Source: Ectopseudomonas oleovorans (lineage in GTDB: Bacteria > Pseudomonadota > Gammaproteobacteria > Pseudomonadales > Pseudomonadaceae). Taken from it: DNA of 64,000 nt. Positions within the stretch are counted from its first letter, which is position 1. Each line of letters opens with the position of its first letter. The notes beneath the pieces were generated by a model. The model did not search any database. It was not told where the DNA came from and was given only the letters and a program-made list of their open reading frames with translations. The DNA lies in contig NZ_QASO01000042.1 in NCBI RefSeq assembly GCF_003052605.1, positions 1 to 64,000 on the forward strand, written 5' to 3'. Below, piece after piece: positions 18,068 to 27,250 of the stretch. The translations under genes were made by a program, and so were the position numbers.

Positions 18068-20364
18068 GCCTGCGTATCGCCGTGCGCGAGCTGTGCGAGT
18101 TCACCGCCAAGGAAGGTGACCTCGACCTGCGCTTCACCCCCTCGCCCACCGCGCAGGAAGGCATGGCCGGGCACGCCACCGTGGTTGCCCGGCGCGGCCC
18201 GGATTACGTCTCCGAGCTGCCACTGATCGGCGAGTTCGAGGGGCTGACGGTCAGCGGCCGCGCCGATGGCTTCGACCCCGAGTTTCGCCTGCTGGAAGAA
18301 ATCAAGACCCATCGCGGCGACATCTCGCGCATCCCGGCCAACCACCGCCTGCTGCACTGGGCGCAGGTGAAGATCTACGGCTGGCTGCTGTGCCAGGAGC
18401 TGGGCTTCGAGGAACTGGATCTGGCGGTTGTCTACTTCAACGTCATGACCCAGCAGGAAACGGTGTTCCGCGAACGCCACAGCGCGGCCTCGCTGGGCGA
18501 GTTCTTCGCCCTGCACTGCCGCCGTTACATCGAATGGGCGCGGCAGGAGCAGGCGCATCAGCAAGCACGCAATCAGGCATTGGACGCGCTGGAGTTCCCC
18601 TACGGCGAATTTCGCCATGGCCAACGGCAACTGGCAGAAGCCGTGTACCGCGCCGCGCGCGACGGCCACTACCTGCTGGCGCAGGCCACCACCGGCATCG
18701 GCAAAACCCTCGGCACCCTGTTCCCGCAGCTCAAGGCCATGCCTGGCCAGCAGCTCGACCGCCTGTTCTTCCTCAGCGCCAAGACGCCAGGCCGGCGCCT
18801 GGCACTGGATGCCCTGCAACGCCTGCGCGAACCCGACACGCCGCTACGCGTGCTGGAACACGTAGCCCGCGACAAGGCCTGCGAACACCCAAGCAAAGCC
18901 TGCCATGGCGACTCCTGCCCATTGGCCAAGGGCTTCTACGACCGCCTGCCGGCAGCGCGCAGCGCGGCGCTGAAGGAACGCTGGCTGGATCAGCAGGCGG
19001 TGCGCAATATCGCCATCGCCCATGGCGTATGCCCCTACTACCTGAGCCAGGAGCTGTGCCGCTGGAGCGACGTGGTGGTGGGCGACTACAACTACTACTT
19101 CGACCTCGGCGCCCTGCTGCACAGCCTCACCCTGATCAACCAGTGGCGCGTCTGCCTGCTGGTGGACGAAGCGCACAACCTGGTGGAGCGCGGACGCGGC
19201 ATGTACAGCGCCGAGCTGGATCAGGCGCGCTTCAAGGCCATGTGCCGCGATGCGCCGAAGCGTCTGAAAAGCGTGCTGGAACGGGTCGACCGCCACTGGG
19301 ATCAACTGCACCGCGAGCAAGAGGTGCCCTATCAGGTCTACCCGCTGGCGCCGGACTTGCTGCTTGCCGCGCTGGGCAAGGCGGTCAGCGCCATCACCGA
19401 CCTGCTCACCGACCAGCCCGAAGGCAATGGCGGTGAGCTGCTCAGCTTCTATCTCGACGCCATGCTGTTCTGCCGCCTGGCGGAGAGCTTCGGCCCGCAC
19501 TCGCTGTTCGACATCAATCGCATGGAGGCCGGCAACGGGCGCGGCTACTCGGCCCTGTGCATCCGCAATATCCTGCCGGCGCCCTTCCTCGGCCCACGCT
19601 TCGAGGACGCCCACAGCGCCACGCTGTTCTCCGCCACCCTCAGCCCCAGCCACTACTACCTCGACCTGCTCGGCCTGCCGGAAGAGACCCAGTGCCTGGA
19701 CGTCGCCTCACCGTTCAGCGCCGAACAACTGCACGTACAGGTGGTGCGCAACCTGTCGACCCGCTACCAGCACCGCGACGCCTCGTTGGCGCCGATCTGC
19801 CAGTTGATGGCGAGCCAATACGCCGAACGCCCCGGCAACTACCTGGCCTTCTTCAGCAGCTACCAGTACCTGGAACAGGTGCTACAGGAGCTGCGCTGCG
19901 ACCACCCGCAGATCCCGGTGTGGACGCAGTCCCGGCAGATGGACGAAGCGGCGCGCCAGGGCTTTATCGAGCGCTTCCAGATCGGCGGCCGCGGCATCGG
20001 CTTCGCCGTTCTCGGCGGTGTATTCGGCGAAGGCGTGGACCTGCCCGGCGAACGCCTGATCGGCGCCTTCGTCGCCACCCTCGGCCTGGCCCAACTCAAC
20101 CCGATCAACGAAGAAATCCGCCAGCGCATGGACACCCTGTTCGGCAACGGCTACGACTACACCTACCTGTACCCCGGCCTGCAAAAGGTCGTACAAGCCG
20201 CCGGCCGGGTGATCCGCACCCCAGAAGACCAGGGCGTGCTCTACCTGATCGACGACCGCTTCGCCCGCCCCGAAGTCCGCCGCTTGCTGCCGAGCTGGTG
20301 GCAAGTTGAACTGCTGCGCTTGCCATACAAAACACCCACACCCGAGCCGCAACCCGACCTGTAG
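18064..20364 (+). CDS. XPD/DinG-like Fe-S helicase with N-terminal RecB-type nuclease-like domain
   Basis: 766 residues if it starts at TTG 18064, which overlaps the nuclease stop; GTG codons at 18043 and 18055 are alternatives. Residues about 60-110 (SGRADGFDPEFRLLEEIKTH, then HWAQVKIYGWLL) look like a PD-(D/E)xK/Cas4-RecB nuclease fold. The helicase follows: Walker A QATTGIGKTLGTLFP (about 207), four Cys of an iron-sulphur domain (CEHPSKACHGDSC and CPYYL), Walker B VDEAHN (about 367), ATLFSATLSPSHYY and AAGRVIRTPEDQG. It is related to DinG/YoaA/XPD 5'-3' helicases. Coupled to a FAN1-like nuclease, it probably unwinds and processes damaged DNA. Confidence 0.9.
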   Translation: MSLRIAVRELCEFTAKEGDLDLRFTPSPTAQEGMAGHATVVARRGPDYVSELPLIGEFEGLTVSGRADGFDPEFRLLEEIKTHRGDISRIPANHRLLHWAQVKIYGWLLCQELGFEELDLAVVYFNVMTQQETVFRERHSAASLGEFFALHCRRYIEWARQEQAHQQARNQALDALEFPYGEFRHGQRQLAEAVYRAARDGHYLLAQATTGIGKTLGTLFPQLKAMPGQQLDRLFFLSAKTPGRRLALDALQRLREPDTPLRVLEHVARDKACEHPSKACHGDSCPLAKGFYDRLPAARSAALKERWLDQQAVRNIAIAHGVCPYYLSQELCRWSDVVVGDYNYYFDLGALLHSLTLINQWRVCLLVDEAHNLVERGRGMYSAELDQARFKAMCRDAPKRLKSVLERVDRHWDQLHREQEVPYQVYPLAPDLLLAALGKAVSAITDLLTDQPEGNGGELLSFYLDAMLFCRLAESFGPHSLFDINRMEAGNGRGYSALCIRNILPAPFLGPRFEDAHSATLFSATLSPSHYYLDLLGLPEETQCLDVASPFSAEQLHVQVVRNLSTRYQHRDASLAPICQLMASQYAERPGNYLAFFSSYQYLEQVLQELRCDHPQIPVWTQSRQMDEAARQGFIERFQIGGRGIGFAVLGGVFGEGVDLPGERLIGAFVATLGLAQLNPINEEIRQRMDTLFGNGYDYTYLYPGLQKVVQAAGRVIRTPEDQGVLYLIDDRFARPEVRRLLPSWWQVELLRLPYKTPTPEPQPDL

Positions 20365-20636
20365 GATCGGGTGGGCGGCATTCCGTTTTAGCCGCGATCA
20401 TCACCGCCAGAGAACCGTAGCCAGGGCTGAGCGAAGCAATACCCGGGAGGATCGTGAGCGTCAGCACGCCACGACTGAATACGAGTTGCCAGCGGTTATC
20501 CGACATGGTGTATAACCTGCCAAACACCCCACCGCCTCGCTGCAGGCCGCGAGATAGAGAAGGATTTCGAAAATGACCAGAAAGGTTATCCACCAAAACC
20601 ACCCGCAGGTTATGCACCATTTGGTGTCTATTTATA
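20365..20636. other. Intergenic stretch after the helicase
   Basis: No gene is supported. Contains degenerate repeat-like sequence (20385-20470) and a TTATCCAC word at 20585. No convincing terminator was seen. Confidence 0.5.
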
Positions 20637-21107
20637 GTTAGGCTATTTCAAAGCATGAGTATGATTGCTCGCATCACCGTAGCCCTTATCCTAGTTATTG
20701 TTATAGGTAGCATATATCTAAACTTCACAACGCCTCATACAGAAGAGCAGTCGTTTGACACCACCTTATGGAGTGAGCTCAAAAAAGAATCCATGTTAAA
20801 CGACCCTGGCTGCGTTCGGGGCGGGATGGCTCTATCTCTAATACGAAATGAACGGTTAACTGGCCTTAAAAAACATGAGGTAGATAAACTTTTAGGAGAA
20901 GCTACAACACCTTCAACTACTAATGAATTTCGCTATAGCCTCGGTCAGTGCCATTGGGACTGGAAACACAGCTCTATGGTAGTGCGCTTCAATGCCAGCG
21001 ATGTTGTAACAAGTACATTTATCGAAGTTGAATAAATTACTAAAATCAGTACAGAAACTAAATTACCAATCAGTCGGGGCACAGCGTCAGCGCTACACCG
21101 CCTAACA
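20637..21107 (+). mobile_element. Possible relic integron gene cassette
   Basis: GTTAGGC at 20637-20643 fits the attC core GTTRRRY. GCCTAAC at 21101-21107 fits the inverse core RYYYAAC and lies 65 bases after the enclosed stop. The single ORF between them is strikingly AT-rich against its surroundings. No complete attC (second core plus L boxes) and no integrase are seen, so the site would be decayed. Chance matches to seven-base cores are possible. Confidence 0.35.
20655..21035 (+). CDS. AT-rich hypothetical secreted or membrane-anchored protein
   Basis: 126 residues. An N-terminal hydrophobic helix (IARITVALILVIVIGSIYL) is followed by a small soluble domain with two Cys: DPGCVRGGM, LTGLKKHEVDKLLGEATTP, YSLGQCHWDWKHSSMVVRFN. 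The helix-then-LLGxP pattern recalls SmpA/BamE-like small envelope folds, but this is only a resemblance. Its codon use, rich in A/T third positions, is unlike every neighbour, which points to horizontal arrival. Start at ATG 20655; another Met follows two codons later. Function unknown. Confidence 0.65.
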   Translation: MSMIARITVALILVIVIGSIYLNFTTPHTEEQSFDTTLWSELKKESMLNDPGCVRGGMALSLIRNERLTGLKKHEVDKLLGEATTPSTTNEFRYSLGQCHWDWKHSSMVVRFNASDVVTSTFIEVE

Positions 21108-21438
21108 ACTTATATGGACTCTCCCCACAAGTAGTGAGCAAAGCTTTGCCTTTGCACCTGTCGTCAGCGCGGTTGCATTCGTATATCCGGCCTGTTCTGA
21201 GCGCTAAGGAAGACATAGTGGCGTGGACAACGCGAAGCTTGTCCACCATGCCTGGATTGAGCGCAGCGAAAACAGGAACGTCGCGTTGCTACCCATCCTA
21301 AACAGCCGAGAAGTTTCGCGGCTGAAGCGGAGTGCCGCCCAGCCGCTCCTACAAAGGCTGACGCTCAGGCTGTTGAGGGAGGCGCTTTAGCGGCGAGTCG
21401 CGGCTAAAGCCCCTCCCACAAGGCAACAGCAGCGCTGC
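21036..21438. repeat. Gene-free stretch with palindromic repeats
   Basis: About 400 bases without a gene. Visible items are an inverted repeat GTGGACAA/TTGTCCAC (21223-21246) and an imperfect REP-like pair (21379-21420) of the CGCGGCTAAAGCCCCTCCC family. Nothing else is recognised. Confidence 0.6.
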
Positions 21439-22859
21439 CTACGCGGGTAGTGTCAGACGTACTTCCACACCGCCTTCGACATTACCGATCTGCAACTCGC
21501 CACCATGCAGCTCGGCCACCTCCTGCACAAAGTTCAGGCCCAGGCCGGTGCTCTTGCGGCCACCATTGGGGCGCGGCAGGGAGTAGAAGCGCTCGGTCAG
21601 ACGTGCCAGGGCGTAGTCGGGGATGGCTTCGCCCTGGTTGAACAGGCGCAGGACGATGCGCTCGCCATCGCGTTCGGCGGCGATGCGGATGCGGCCGTCG
21701 GGTGGTGTGAAGTCCAGGGCGTTGTCCAGCAGGTTGGCCAGTGCCTGGCGCAGCAGGAAGCGCTCGCCGCGCAGGCTGAGGCCGGTCGGTATTGCCCGAT
21801 CAACGTGCAGATGGGCAGCAGTGATACGCGCCTGTTGCGCTTGCAGCAGTTCGTCCACCAGTGGCGCCAGCGGCACCGCCACGCGTTCTTCCAGCCCCTG
21901 GCGTTGCTCCACCTGGGTCAGGTGCAGCAGGCGTTCGATCAGGTTCTGCAGGCGTGCGCCTTCCTGCTGGATATTGCCCACGAAGTGCTGGCGCTGCTCG
22001 ACCGGCATATCACCTTCGAGCAGTTCGGCGGCGCCGCGGATGGCGGCCAGCGGGCTTTTCAGTTAGTGGGTCACGGGTGTGCACGTAACGCTCGACGTAG
22101 GCCTTGCCTTCCAGCTCGGTGCGCATGCGCTCCACCGCCTTGGCCAGTTGCCCCAGTTCGCCGCCGCGCACAGTGGGCGCCTCGGCGCGCTGCCCCTCGC
22201 TGACCGCCTGGGCATAGCGAGTGAGCTTGCCCAGTGCGGCGCTGAGCCACCAGGACAGCCCCGCGCCAATCAACAGGCCAAGGCCGATCAACCCGGCACC
22301 GAGCCAGCCAAGACGCGTTTGCGAGCGCTCGATATAGGGCTGCAGGGTGCGGTTGGGTTTGGCCACCGAGACCACGCCAATGATCTGCTCGCCATCCCTG
22401 ATAGGTGCGGCGACATACATCACCGAAGAGTCGGGATCGTCCGGGTCTTCGCGGGTCGAGCGGGCGCCGTACTGGCCGCGCAGGGTCAGCAGCACATCGT
22501 TCCAGCGCGAATAATCCTGGCCGACCGCCAGGCCAGTGGAGTCGAGCAGGACGATGCCCTGGGCGTCGGTGACGTAGATGCGGTGGTTGACCTCGGCCTT
22601 GGTCAGCCCCCAGATGCTGGCCTGGGCTGGCGCCGGCCATAGGCCTCCAGTGCGTCGTTCAGGCGGCCCTCGCCGAGGGTGCCGGCCTTGACCTCGTCAC
22701 GCAGGATCTCGGCCAGCAGGTTGGCGGTGTCGACCAGCGCCTCCTCGGTGCTCTGGCGTACACCGGGCGAATCTCGTCCATCACCGTGCTCAGCACGAAC
22801 CAGCCGGCCAGGCCGACGAAGAGGAAGTAGACGAGGACGATGCGTACGCCAAGTGGCAT
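21439..22859 (-). pseudogene. creC: creC sensor kinase, multiply disrupted
   Basis: The pieces together make a full CreC (about 475 residues): MPLGVRIVLVYFLFVGLAGWF, sensor region, second helix, HAMP, YVERYVHT, the His-box and an ATP-binding domain (NLLDNALDFTPPDGRIRI, GLGLNFVQEVAELHGG). Three frame changes are needed: near 22762-22768, 22620-22632 and 22071-22080. A TAA (22065-22063) replaces the Glu of the H-box H-E-L-K-S-P, immediately after the would-be phosphorylated His. It cannot make a working kinase. The intact family member pairs with CreB. Confidence 0.9.
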
Positions 22860-22862
22860 GAC

Positions 22863-23544
22863 TCAGGCCCCCCGCTTCGAAACTGTAGCCCAGGCCGCGA
22901 TGCATCTGGATCGCCTCTTCGCGCGGGGCGATGGCGCGCAGTTTGGCGCGCACACTCTTGATATGGCTGTCGATGTTGCGCTCGTAGCCGGCCTCACTGG
23001 CCACGCCGAGGGCATCGAGCAATTGCTCGCGCGCATAGACCCGGCGTGGCTGGCCGAGCAGCGTGCGCAGCAGGCGAAATTCGTGGCGGGTCAGGCTCAG
23101 GGCCTGGCCATGGTAGTGAATGCGAAAGGCGGCATCATCGATCTGAAAGGTTCTCGGCGCGCTGGCTGCTGGTGCTTCACGCGGCGCCACGCGTTTGAGG
23201 ATGGCCTTGACCCTGGCGGCGACCTCACGCGGGCTGAAGGGTTTGACCACGTAGTCGTCGGCGCCGATTTCCAGACCCACCACGCGGTCGATCTCCTCGC
23301 TGCGCGCGGTGAGGAAGATCACCGGTAGTTCGGAGAAGAGACGCAGGCGCTTGCACACTTCGAAGCCGCTGATATCGGGCAGGCCGACGTCGAGAATGGC
23401 CTGGTCGAAGGCGCCATTTTCCAGCAGCGTCAGCGCCTCGCCGCCCAGGCTCGACCAGTGCGTGACGAAGCCTTCAGCCTGCAGGGCATAGACCAGCGTA
23501 TCGGCAATCGCGGCTTAGTCTTCGTCTACGAGTATCTGCGGCAT
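22863..23544 (-). pseudogene. creB: creB response regulator, nonsense and frameshift
   Basis: ATG 23544 starts MPQILVDED, then codon 10 is TAA (23517-23515) where homologues have Glu of the acidic pocket. The frame then continues AAIADTLVYALQAEGF, the phospho-acceptor region AILDVGLPDISG, TARSEEIDRVVGLEIGADDYVVKPF and a winged-helix DNA-binding domain ending GLGYSFEAG. One extra G in a G-run at about 22866-22872 removes the normal stop at 22863 and sends the frame into creC. An internal start at 23358 would lack most of the receiver domain. Confidence 0.88.
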
Positions 23545-23756
23545 CGGGCGTCCTGCACCTGTTGGGCAACAGCGGCAGACTGCCGGGGGCCGGATCATGC
23601 ATCAAGCGGGCGATAGCGTAGGACTGGGGCAGCCCGTCAGGGGTGGTTGGCGGGTTGCACCCGCCCTACGCAACTGGCAAAACGGGAGGAGTCCATATAC
23701 GGATGGAATCCGGGGGAGTGAACGGACGACTTCCCGGATTGCATTGGGCTACGCGC

Positions 23757-24197
23757 TCAGGGAATCTCGCCGCGGATGTACTGCTCCAGCTGACGGATCA
23801 GGTCGGCCTGTTCGGCAATGGTTTCCTTGACCAGGTCACCGATGGACAGCAGGCCAATCAGTTCGCCCTCGGCCAGCACCGGCAGGTGACGCAGGCGACG
23901 CTCGGTCATCAGTTGCATGCAATATTGCAGATTGTCACGCGGGCTGACGCTGATCACCTCACGGGTCATGATCGTGTTGACCTTGGCATCCAGCATCGAG
24001 CGGTCGGCCAGTGCCGCCTTGCGCACGTAATCGCGCTCGCTGACGATGCCGACCATACGTCCGCCGGAGAGCACCACGAGCGCACCAACGCCCTTTTCCG
24101 CCATGATGCGCAGCCCATCGAGCAGGGAGTCGTCCGCGTCGACGCTGTAGAGAAAGGTGTTGGACTTGGTTCTGAGCAGTTCGGCAACCGTTTTCAT
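23757..24197 (-). CDS. CBS-domain protein
   Basis: 146 residues, essentially two CBS repeats: VDADDSLLDGLRIMAEKGVGALVVL...GIVSERDYVRK and MTREVISVSPRDNLQYCMQLMTERRLRHLPVL...GLLSIGDLVKE. Stand-alone CBS pairs bind adenosyl nucleotides and report energy state; the partner is unknown. The C-terminal helix (AEQADLIRQLEQYIRGE) is typical of this small Pseudomonas group. Transcribed alone. Confidence 0.87.
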   Translation of the reverse strand: MKTVAELLRTKSNTFLYSVDADDSLLDGLRIMAEKGVGALVVLSGGRMVGIVSERDYVRKAALADRSMLDAKVNTIMTREVISVSPRDNLQYCMQLMTERRLRHLPVLAEGELIGLLSIGDLVKETIAEQADLIRQLEQYIRGEIP

Positions 24198-24354
24198 GCT
24201 GGGGGCTCCGCGTTGTTTGCAGTGTTTTTAGCAGAGTTGGCCAGCCAGGTCAGCCCGGTAATGTTCTACAAGCCGTTTATCGGCGACAGCAACCCGGATA
24301 TTCCGGGTGCCCGCCTGCGTGGATCATGACGACCTCTGCAATCTTTCCCTGGTT

Positions 24355-24797
24355 TCAGCCGAGGGTGAAGCGCCCGGTATTCTGCGCCAGCCCTTTCGCT
24401 GCCTAGGCGCAGTTGCTCGGCAGCGCTGCTCACGGCCTGGGCGCCATCGAGCAGTTGTCCGGCGGCCTGATCGACCTGCTGGATATTGCCACTGACCTCA
24501 TCGGCGGTGGCCGCCTGCTGCTCGGCAGCCGTGGCGATCTGCGCCAGTCGGTCGCTGACGCGCTGCACCGAGTCGACGATGTTCTGCAGTTCATCACCCA
24601 TGGCCAGCACGCTGCCGATGTCGCCGTCGGCCTGGCTGCAGGCTTCTTCCATCAGGGTGACCGACTGTCCAACCACGCGCTGCAGGTTGTCCACGGTCTG
24701 GGCGATTTCCTGGGTCGAGTCCTGGGTGCGATTGGACAGCGAGCGCACTTCATCAGCGACCACGGCGAAGCCTCGCCCAGCCTCACCCGCACGCCGT
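24355..24797 (-). pseudogene. Methyl-accepting chemotaxis protein, C-terminal fragment
   Basis: Starts abruptly in the signalling hairpin as RAGEAGRGFAVVADEVRSLSNRT, the most conserved chemoreceptor stretch. It runs through TQEIAQTVDNLQ and AEQQAATADEVSGNIQQVDQAA. A frame change near 24400 restores the normal tail GLAQNTGRFTLG before TGA at 24357-24355. The ligand-binding domain, membrane helices and half the hairpin are missing. The break coincides with short repeat-like sequence at 24797-24905. Confidence 0.83.
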
Positions 24798-24910
24798 CAG
24801 GGAAACACTGAAAAAATCGTCATGCCCGCGCAGCGGGTATCCAAAACCTGCAAAGCATCTGGGCTCACGCCATAGCGGGAGTGACGACAGATGGCTTTTG
24901 CAGCACAGTC

Positions 24911-26155
24911 TCAGCGGCCGCGCCCCTCCAGATCCATCCCACTCCACAACTCGTCGAGCCGCTCGAACCCCCACTCTTCGGCCGACTCGCGCCCGACGAT
25001 ACGGTCCTGGTCGGTAATCTTGCTCAGGTCGACGATGCTTTGCGGCAGCGGCAAGCGCGACTTGGTCGAGAAGAACACCTTGACCCTGGGCGCCAGCAGC
25101 GCCTTGGGATTCTGCTCCATGACCACCGCCAGACGCCCGCTCTGCAGGCGCACCAGCGCGCCGACCGGGTAGATGCCAACCGTTTTGACGAAGGCCTGGA
25201 ACACGGCCTCGTCGAAGTGCCCCTTCCACTCGGCCATCTTGCGGATCGACTCGGCCGGGTCCCAGCCCTGCTTGTAGGGACGGTTCGAGGTGATGGCGTC
25301 ATACACGTCGCAGACCGCGCCCATCTTCGCCATCAGGCTGATCTGGTCACCCTGCAGACGGTGAGGATAGCCACTGCCGTCGACCTTTTCGTGGTGATGC
25401 AGGCATACGTCGAGCACCAGCGCGCTGATCTGTTTGCTCGCCAGCAGAATGCTGCCGCCTTCCTCCGGGTGCTTGCGCACCTTGGCGAACTCGGTGTCGG
25501 TAAGCTTGCCGGGCTTGTCCAGCAGCTCCTGCGGGACGGCCATCTTGCCGATGTCATGCAGCAGCCCGGCCAGCCCGGCCTCACGCACGGCATCGTCGGG
25601 CAAGCCGAGCTTGCGCGCCAGCGCGATCATCAGCGCGCATACGGCAACCGAGTGCATGTAGGTGTATTCGTTGCTGTGCTTGAGCCGCGCCAGGCTGATC
25701 AGCACGTTGGGATGACGCAGAACCGATTCGGAAATCTCCTCGACCAGGGCCTCGGCCTGCTCGAACTGCAGCGCCTGCCCCATGCGCGCATCGTTAAACA
25801 TCTCCATGACCGCCTGCCGGGAACGCGCGCAGAGTTTGACGGCCTGTTCCAGCTCCTGCTCCATCGACAGGGCTTTGACCTTGGGCGGCTCGATGGCGGC
25901 CAGCAGCCGCGCTTCGGCCTCGCATTCGGCCTCTTCTTCGGTCGTGGCCTGCACACCTGGGGCTACATCAGCCCCCTTGCCGACATCGATCCACAGCTCG
26001 GTGATCGCACTGCTGTGAATGCGGGCCAGATCCTTTTCCGAGCTGAGCATGAACTTGGACTTCCAGAAGGGGTGATCCATCCATGATCCGCAAAACTCCT
26101 GGATGTACATACCGATCCGCAGATCGGCCACCGCAATGCGTTTCAACATCGACAT
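24911..26155 (-). CDS. HD-GYP domain protein (DUF3391 + HD-GYP)
   Basis: About 414 residues. The N-terminal DUF3391 (LKRIAVADLRIGMYIQEFCGSW) is joined to an HD-GYP domain with LLHDIGKMAVPQELLDKPG, KHPEEGG, and HHEKVDGSGYPHRLQGDQIS. HD-GYP enzymes hydrolyse cyclic-di-GMP, so this is probably a phosphodiesterase lowering c-di-GMP. The metal-binding His and Asp residues and the DGSGYP loop are present. Starts at 26158, 26155 or 26149 are all possible, with no strong ribosome-binding site to choose. Confidence 0.88.
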   Translation of the reverse strand: MSMLKRIAVADLRIGMYIQEFCGSWMDHPFWKSKFMLSSEKDLARIHSSAITELWIDVGKGADVAPGVQATTEEEAECEAEARLLAAIEPPKVKALSMEQELEQAVKLCARSRQAVMEMFNDARMGQALQFEQAEALVEEISESVLRHPNVLISLARLKHSNEYTYMHSVAVCALMIALARKLGLPDDAVREAGLAGLLHDIGKMAVPQELLDKPGKLTDTEFAKVRKHPEEGGSILLASKQISALVLDVCLHHHEKVDGSGYPHRLQGDQISLMAKMGAVCDVYDAITSNRPYKQGWDPAESIRKMAEWKGHFDEAVFQAFVKTVGIYPVGALVRLQSGRLAVVMEQNPKALLAPRVKVFFSTKSRLPLPQSIVDLSKITDQDRIVGRESAEEWGFERLDELWSGMDLEGRGR

Positions 26156-26341
26156 CATCCAGAACGGGTTGGCGAGGGAGTCCGGGAGCTGGGCCTTGTC
26201 ATTGTCGGATAATTCCCTGTTTTTTCACACTGACCCGCATCAGGGCTTTGACAAAAAATGGCCATAGGCCACTGGTGACGATTTTGAGCCACACCCAACA
26301 GGTGCTTATGATGCGGCGTCCACGCCTGCCAAGGAGTTGCC

Positions 26342-27232
26342 ATGCGCCCCCTGTTGATCGGTCTACTCAATGTCATTCTGCTGCTGGGTAACACCCTGCT
26401 GCTGATCGGCCCACTGCTGCTGATCGCCCTGGCCAAGTTCGTCCTGCCGGGCCAGGCGGCGCGCGATGCCTGCTCGCGCGGGGTGATGTGGGTGGCCGAA
26501 TTTTGGGCGGAGAACTGCAAACGCATCTTCGCCCTGCTGACGCCGACACACTGGGACATCCGCGGCAACGCCGAGCTGCGCAGAGACCGCTCCTACCTGG
26601 TGATCAGCAATCACCAGTCCTGGGTCGATATTCCCGCCCTGGTGCAGGCCTTCAACCGCAGGACGCCCTACTTCAAGTTCTTCCTCAAGCAGCAACTGAT
26701 CTGGGTGCCCTTTCTCGGCCTGGCCTTCTGGGCGCTCGATTACCCCTTCATGAAGCGTTACTCCAAGGCCTTCCTCGACAAGAACCCGCACATGAAGGGC
26801 AAGGATCTGGAGATCACCAAGGCCGCCTGCGAGAAGTTCAAGCGCTTGCCGGTGACCGTGGTCAACTTCCTCGAAGGCACTCGCTTCACACCCGCCAAGC
26901 AGGCTCAGCAACAATCACCCTACCGCTACCTGCTCAAGCCCAAAGCCGGCGGTGTGGCCTTCGTACTCGCTACATTGGGTGAGCAGATCGACGCCGTGCT
27001 GGACGTTACGTTGGTCTATCCCGAGGGCAATCCCCCTGGCTTCTGGGCCTTGCTCAGCGGCCAAGTGGGCAAGGTGACCGTCGATATCCAGACGCGCAAC
27101 CTGGCTGCCGAACTGTGGCAGGGCGACTACCAGAACGACCCGGTATTTCGCCAGTACATGCAGGACTGGGTCACTCAACTCTGGCAGGAGAAGGACGCGC
27201 GCATCGCGCAAATCCGTGCCGAGTGGCAGTGA
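26342..27232 (+). CDS. 1-acyl-glycerol-3-phosphate acyltransferase family (YihG-like)
   Basis: 296 residues with an N-terminal membrane helix (LLIGLLNVILLLGNTLLLIGPLLL). The PlsC catalytic motif is N-H-x4-D (NHQSWVD, about residue 88-94) and the substrate-binding block is FLEGTRFTP. Closest in layout to E. coli YihG, which loads polyunsaturated or other acyl chains on lysophosphatidate in the inner membrane. Single gene with a gene-free repeat region after it. Confidence 0.88.
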   Translation: MRPLLIGLLNVILLLGNTLLLIGPLLLIALAKFVLPGQAARDACSRGVMWVAEFWAENCKRIFALLTPTHWDIRGNAELRRDRSYLVISNHQSWVDIPALVQAFNRRTPYFKFFLKQQLIWVPFLGLAFWALDYPFMKRYSKAFLDKNPHMKGKDLEITKAACEKFKRLPVTVVNFLEGTRFTPAKQAQQQSPYRYLLKPKAGGVAFVLATLGEQIDAVLDVTLVYPEGNPPGFWALLSGQVGKVTVDIQTRNLAAELWQGDYQNDPVFRQYMQDWVTQLWQEKDARIAQIRAEWQ

Positions 27233-27250
27233 TTGCACGTAACAGAAAAT

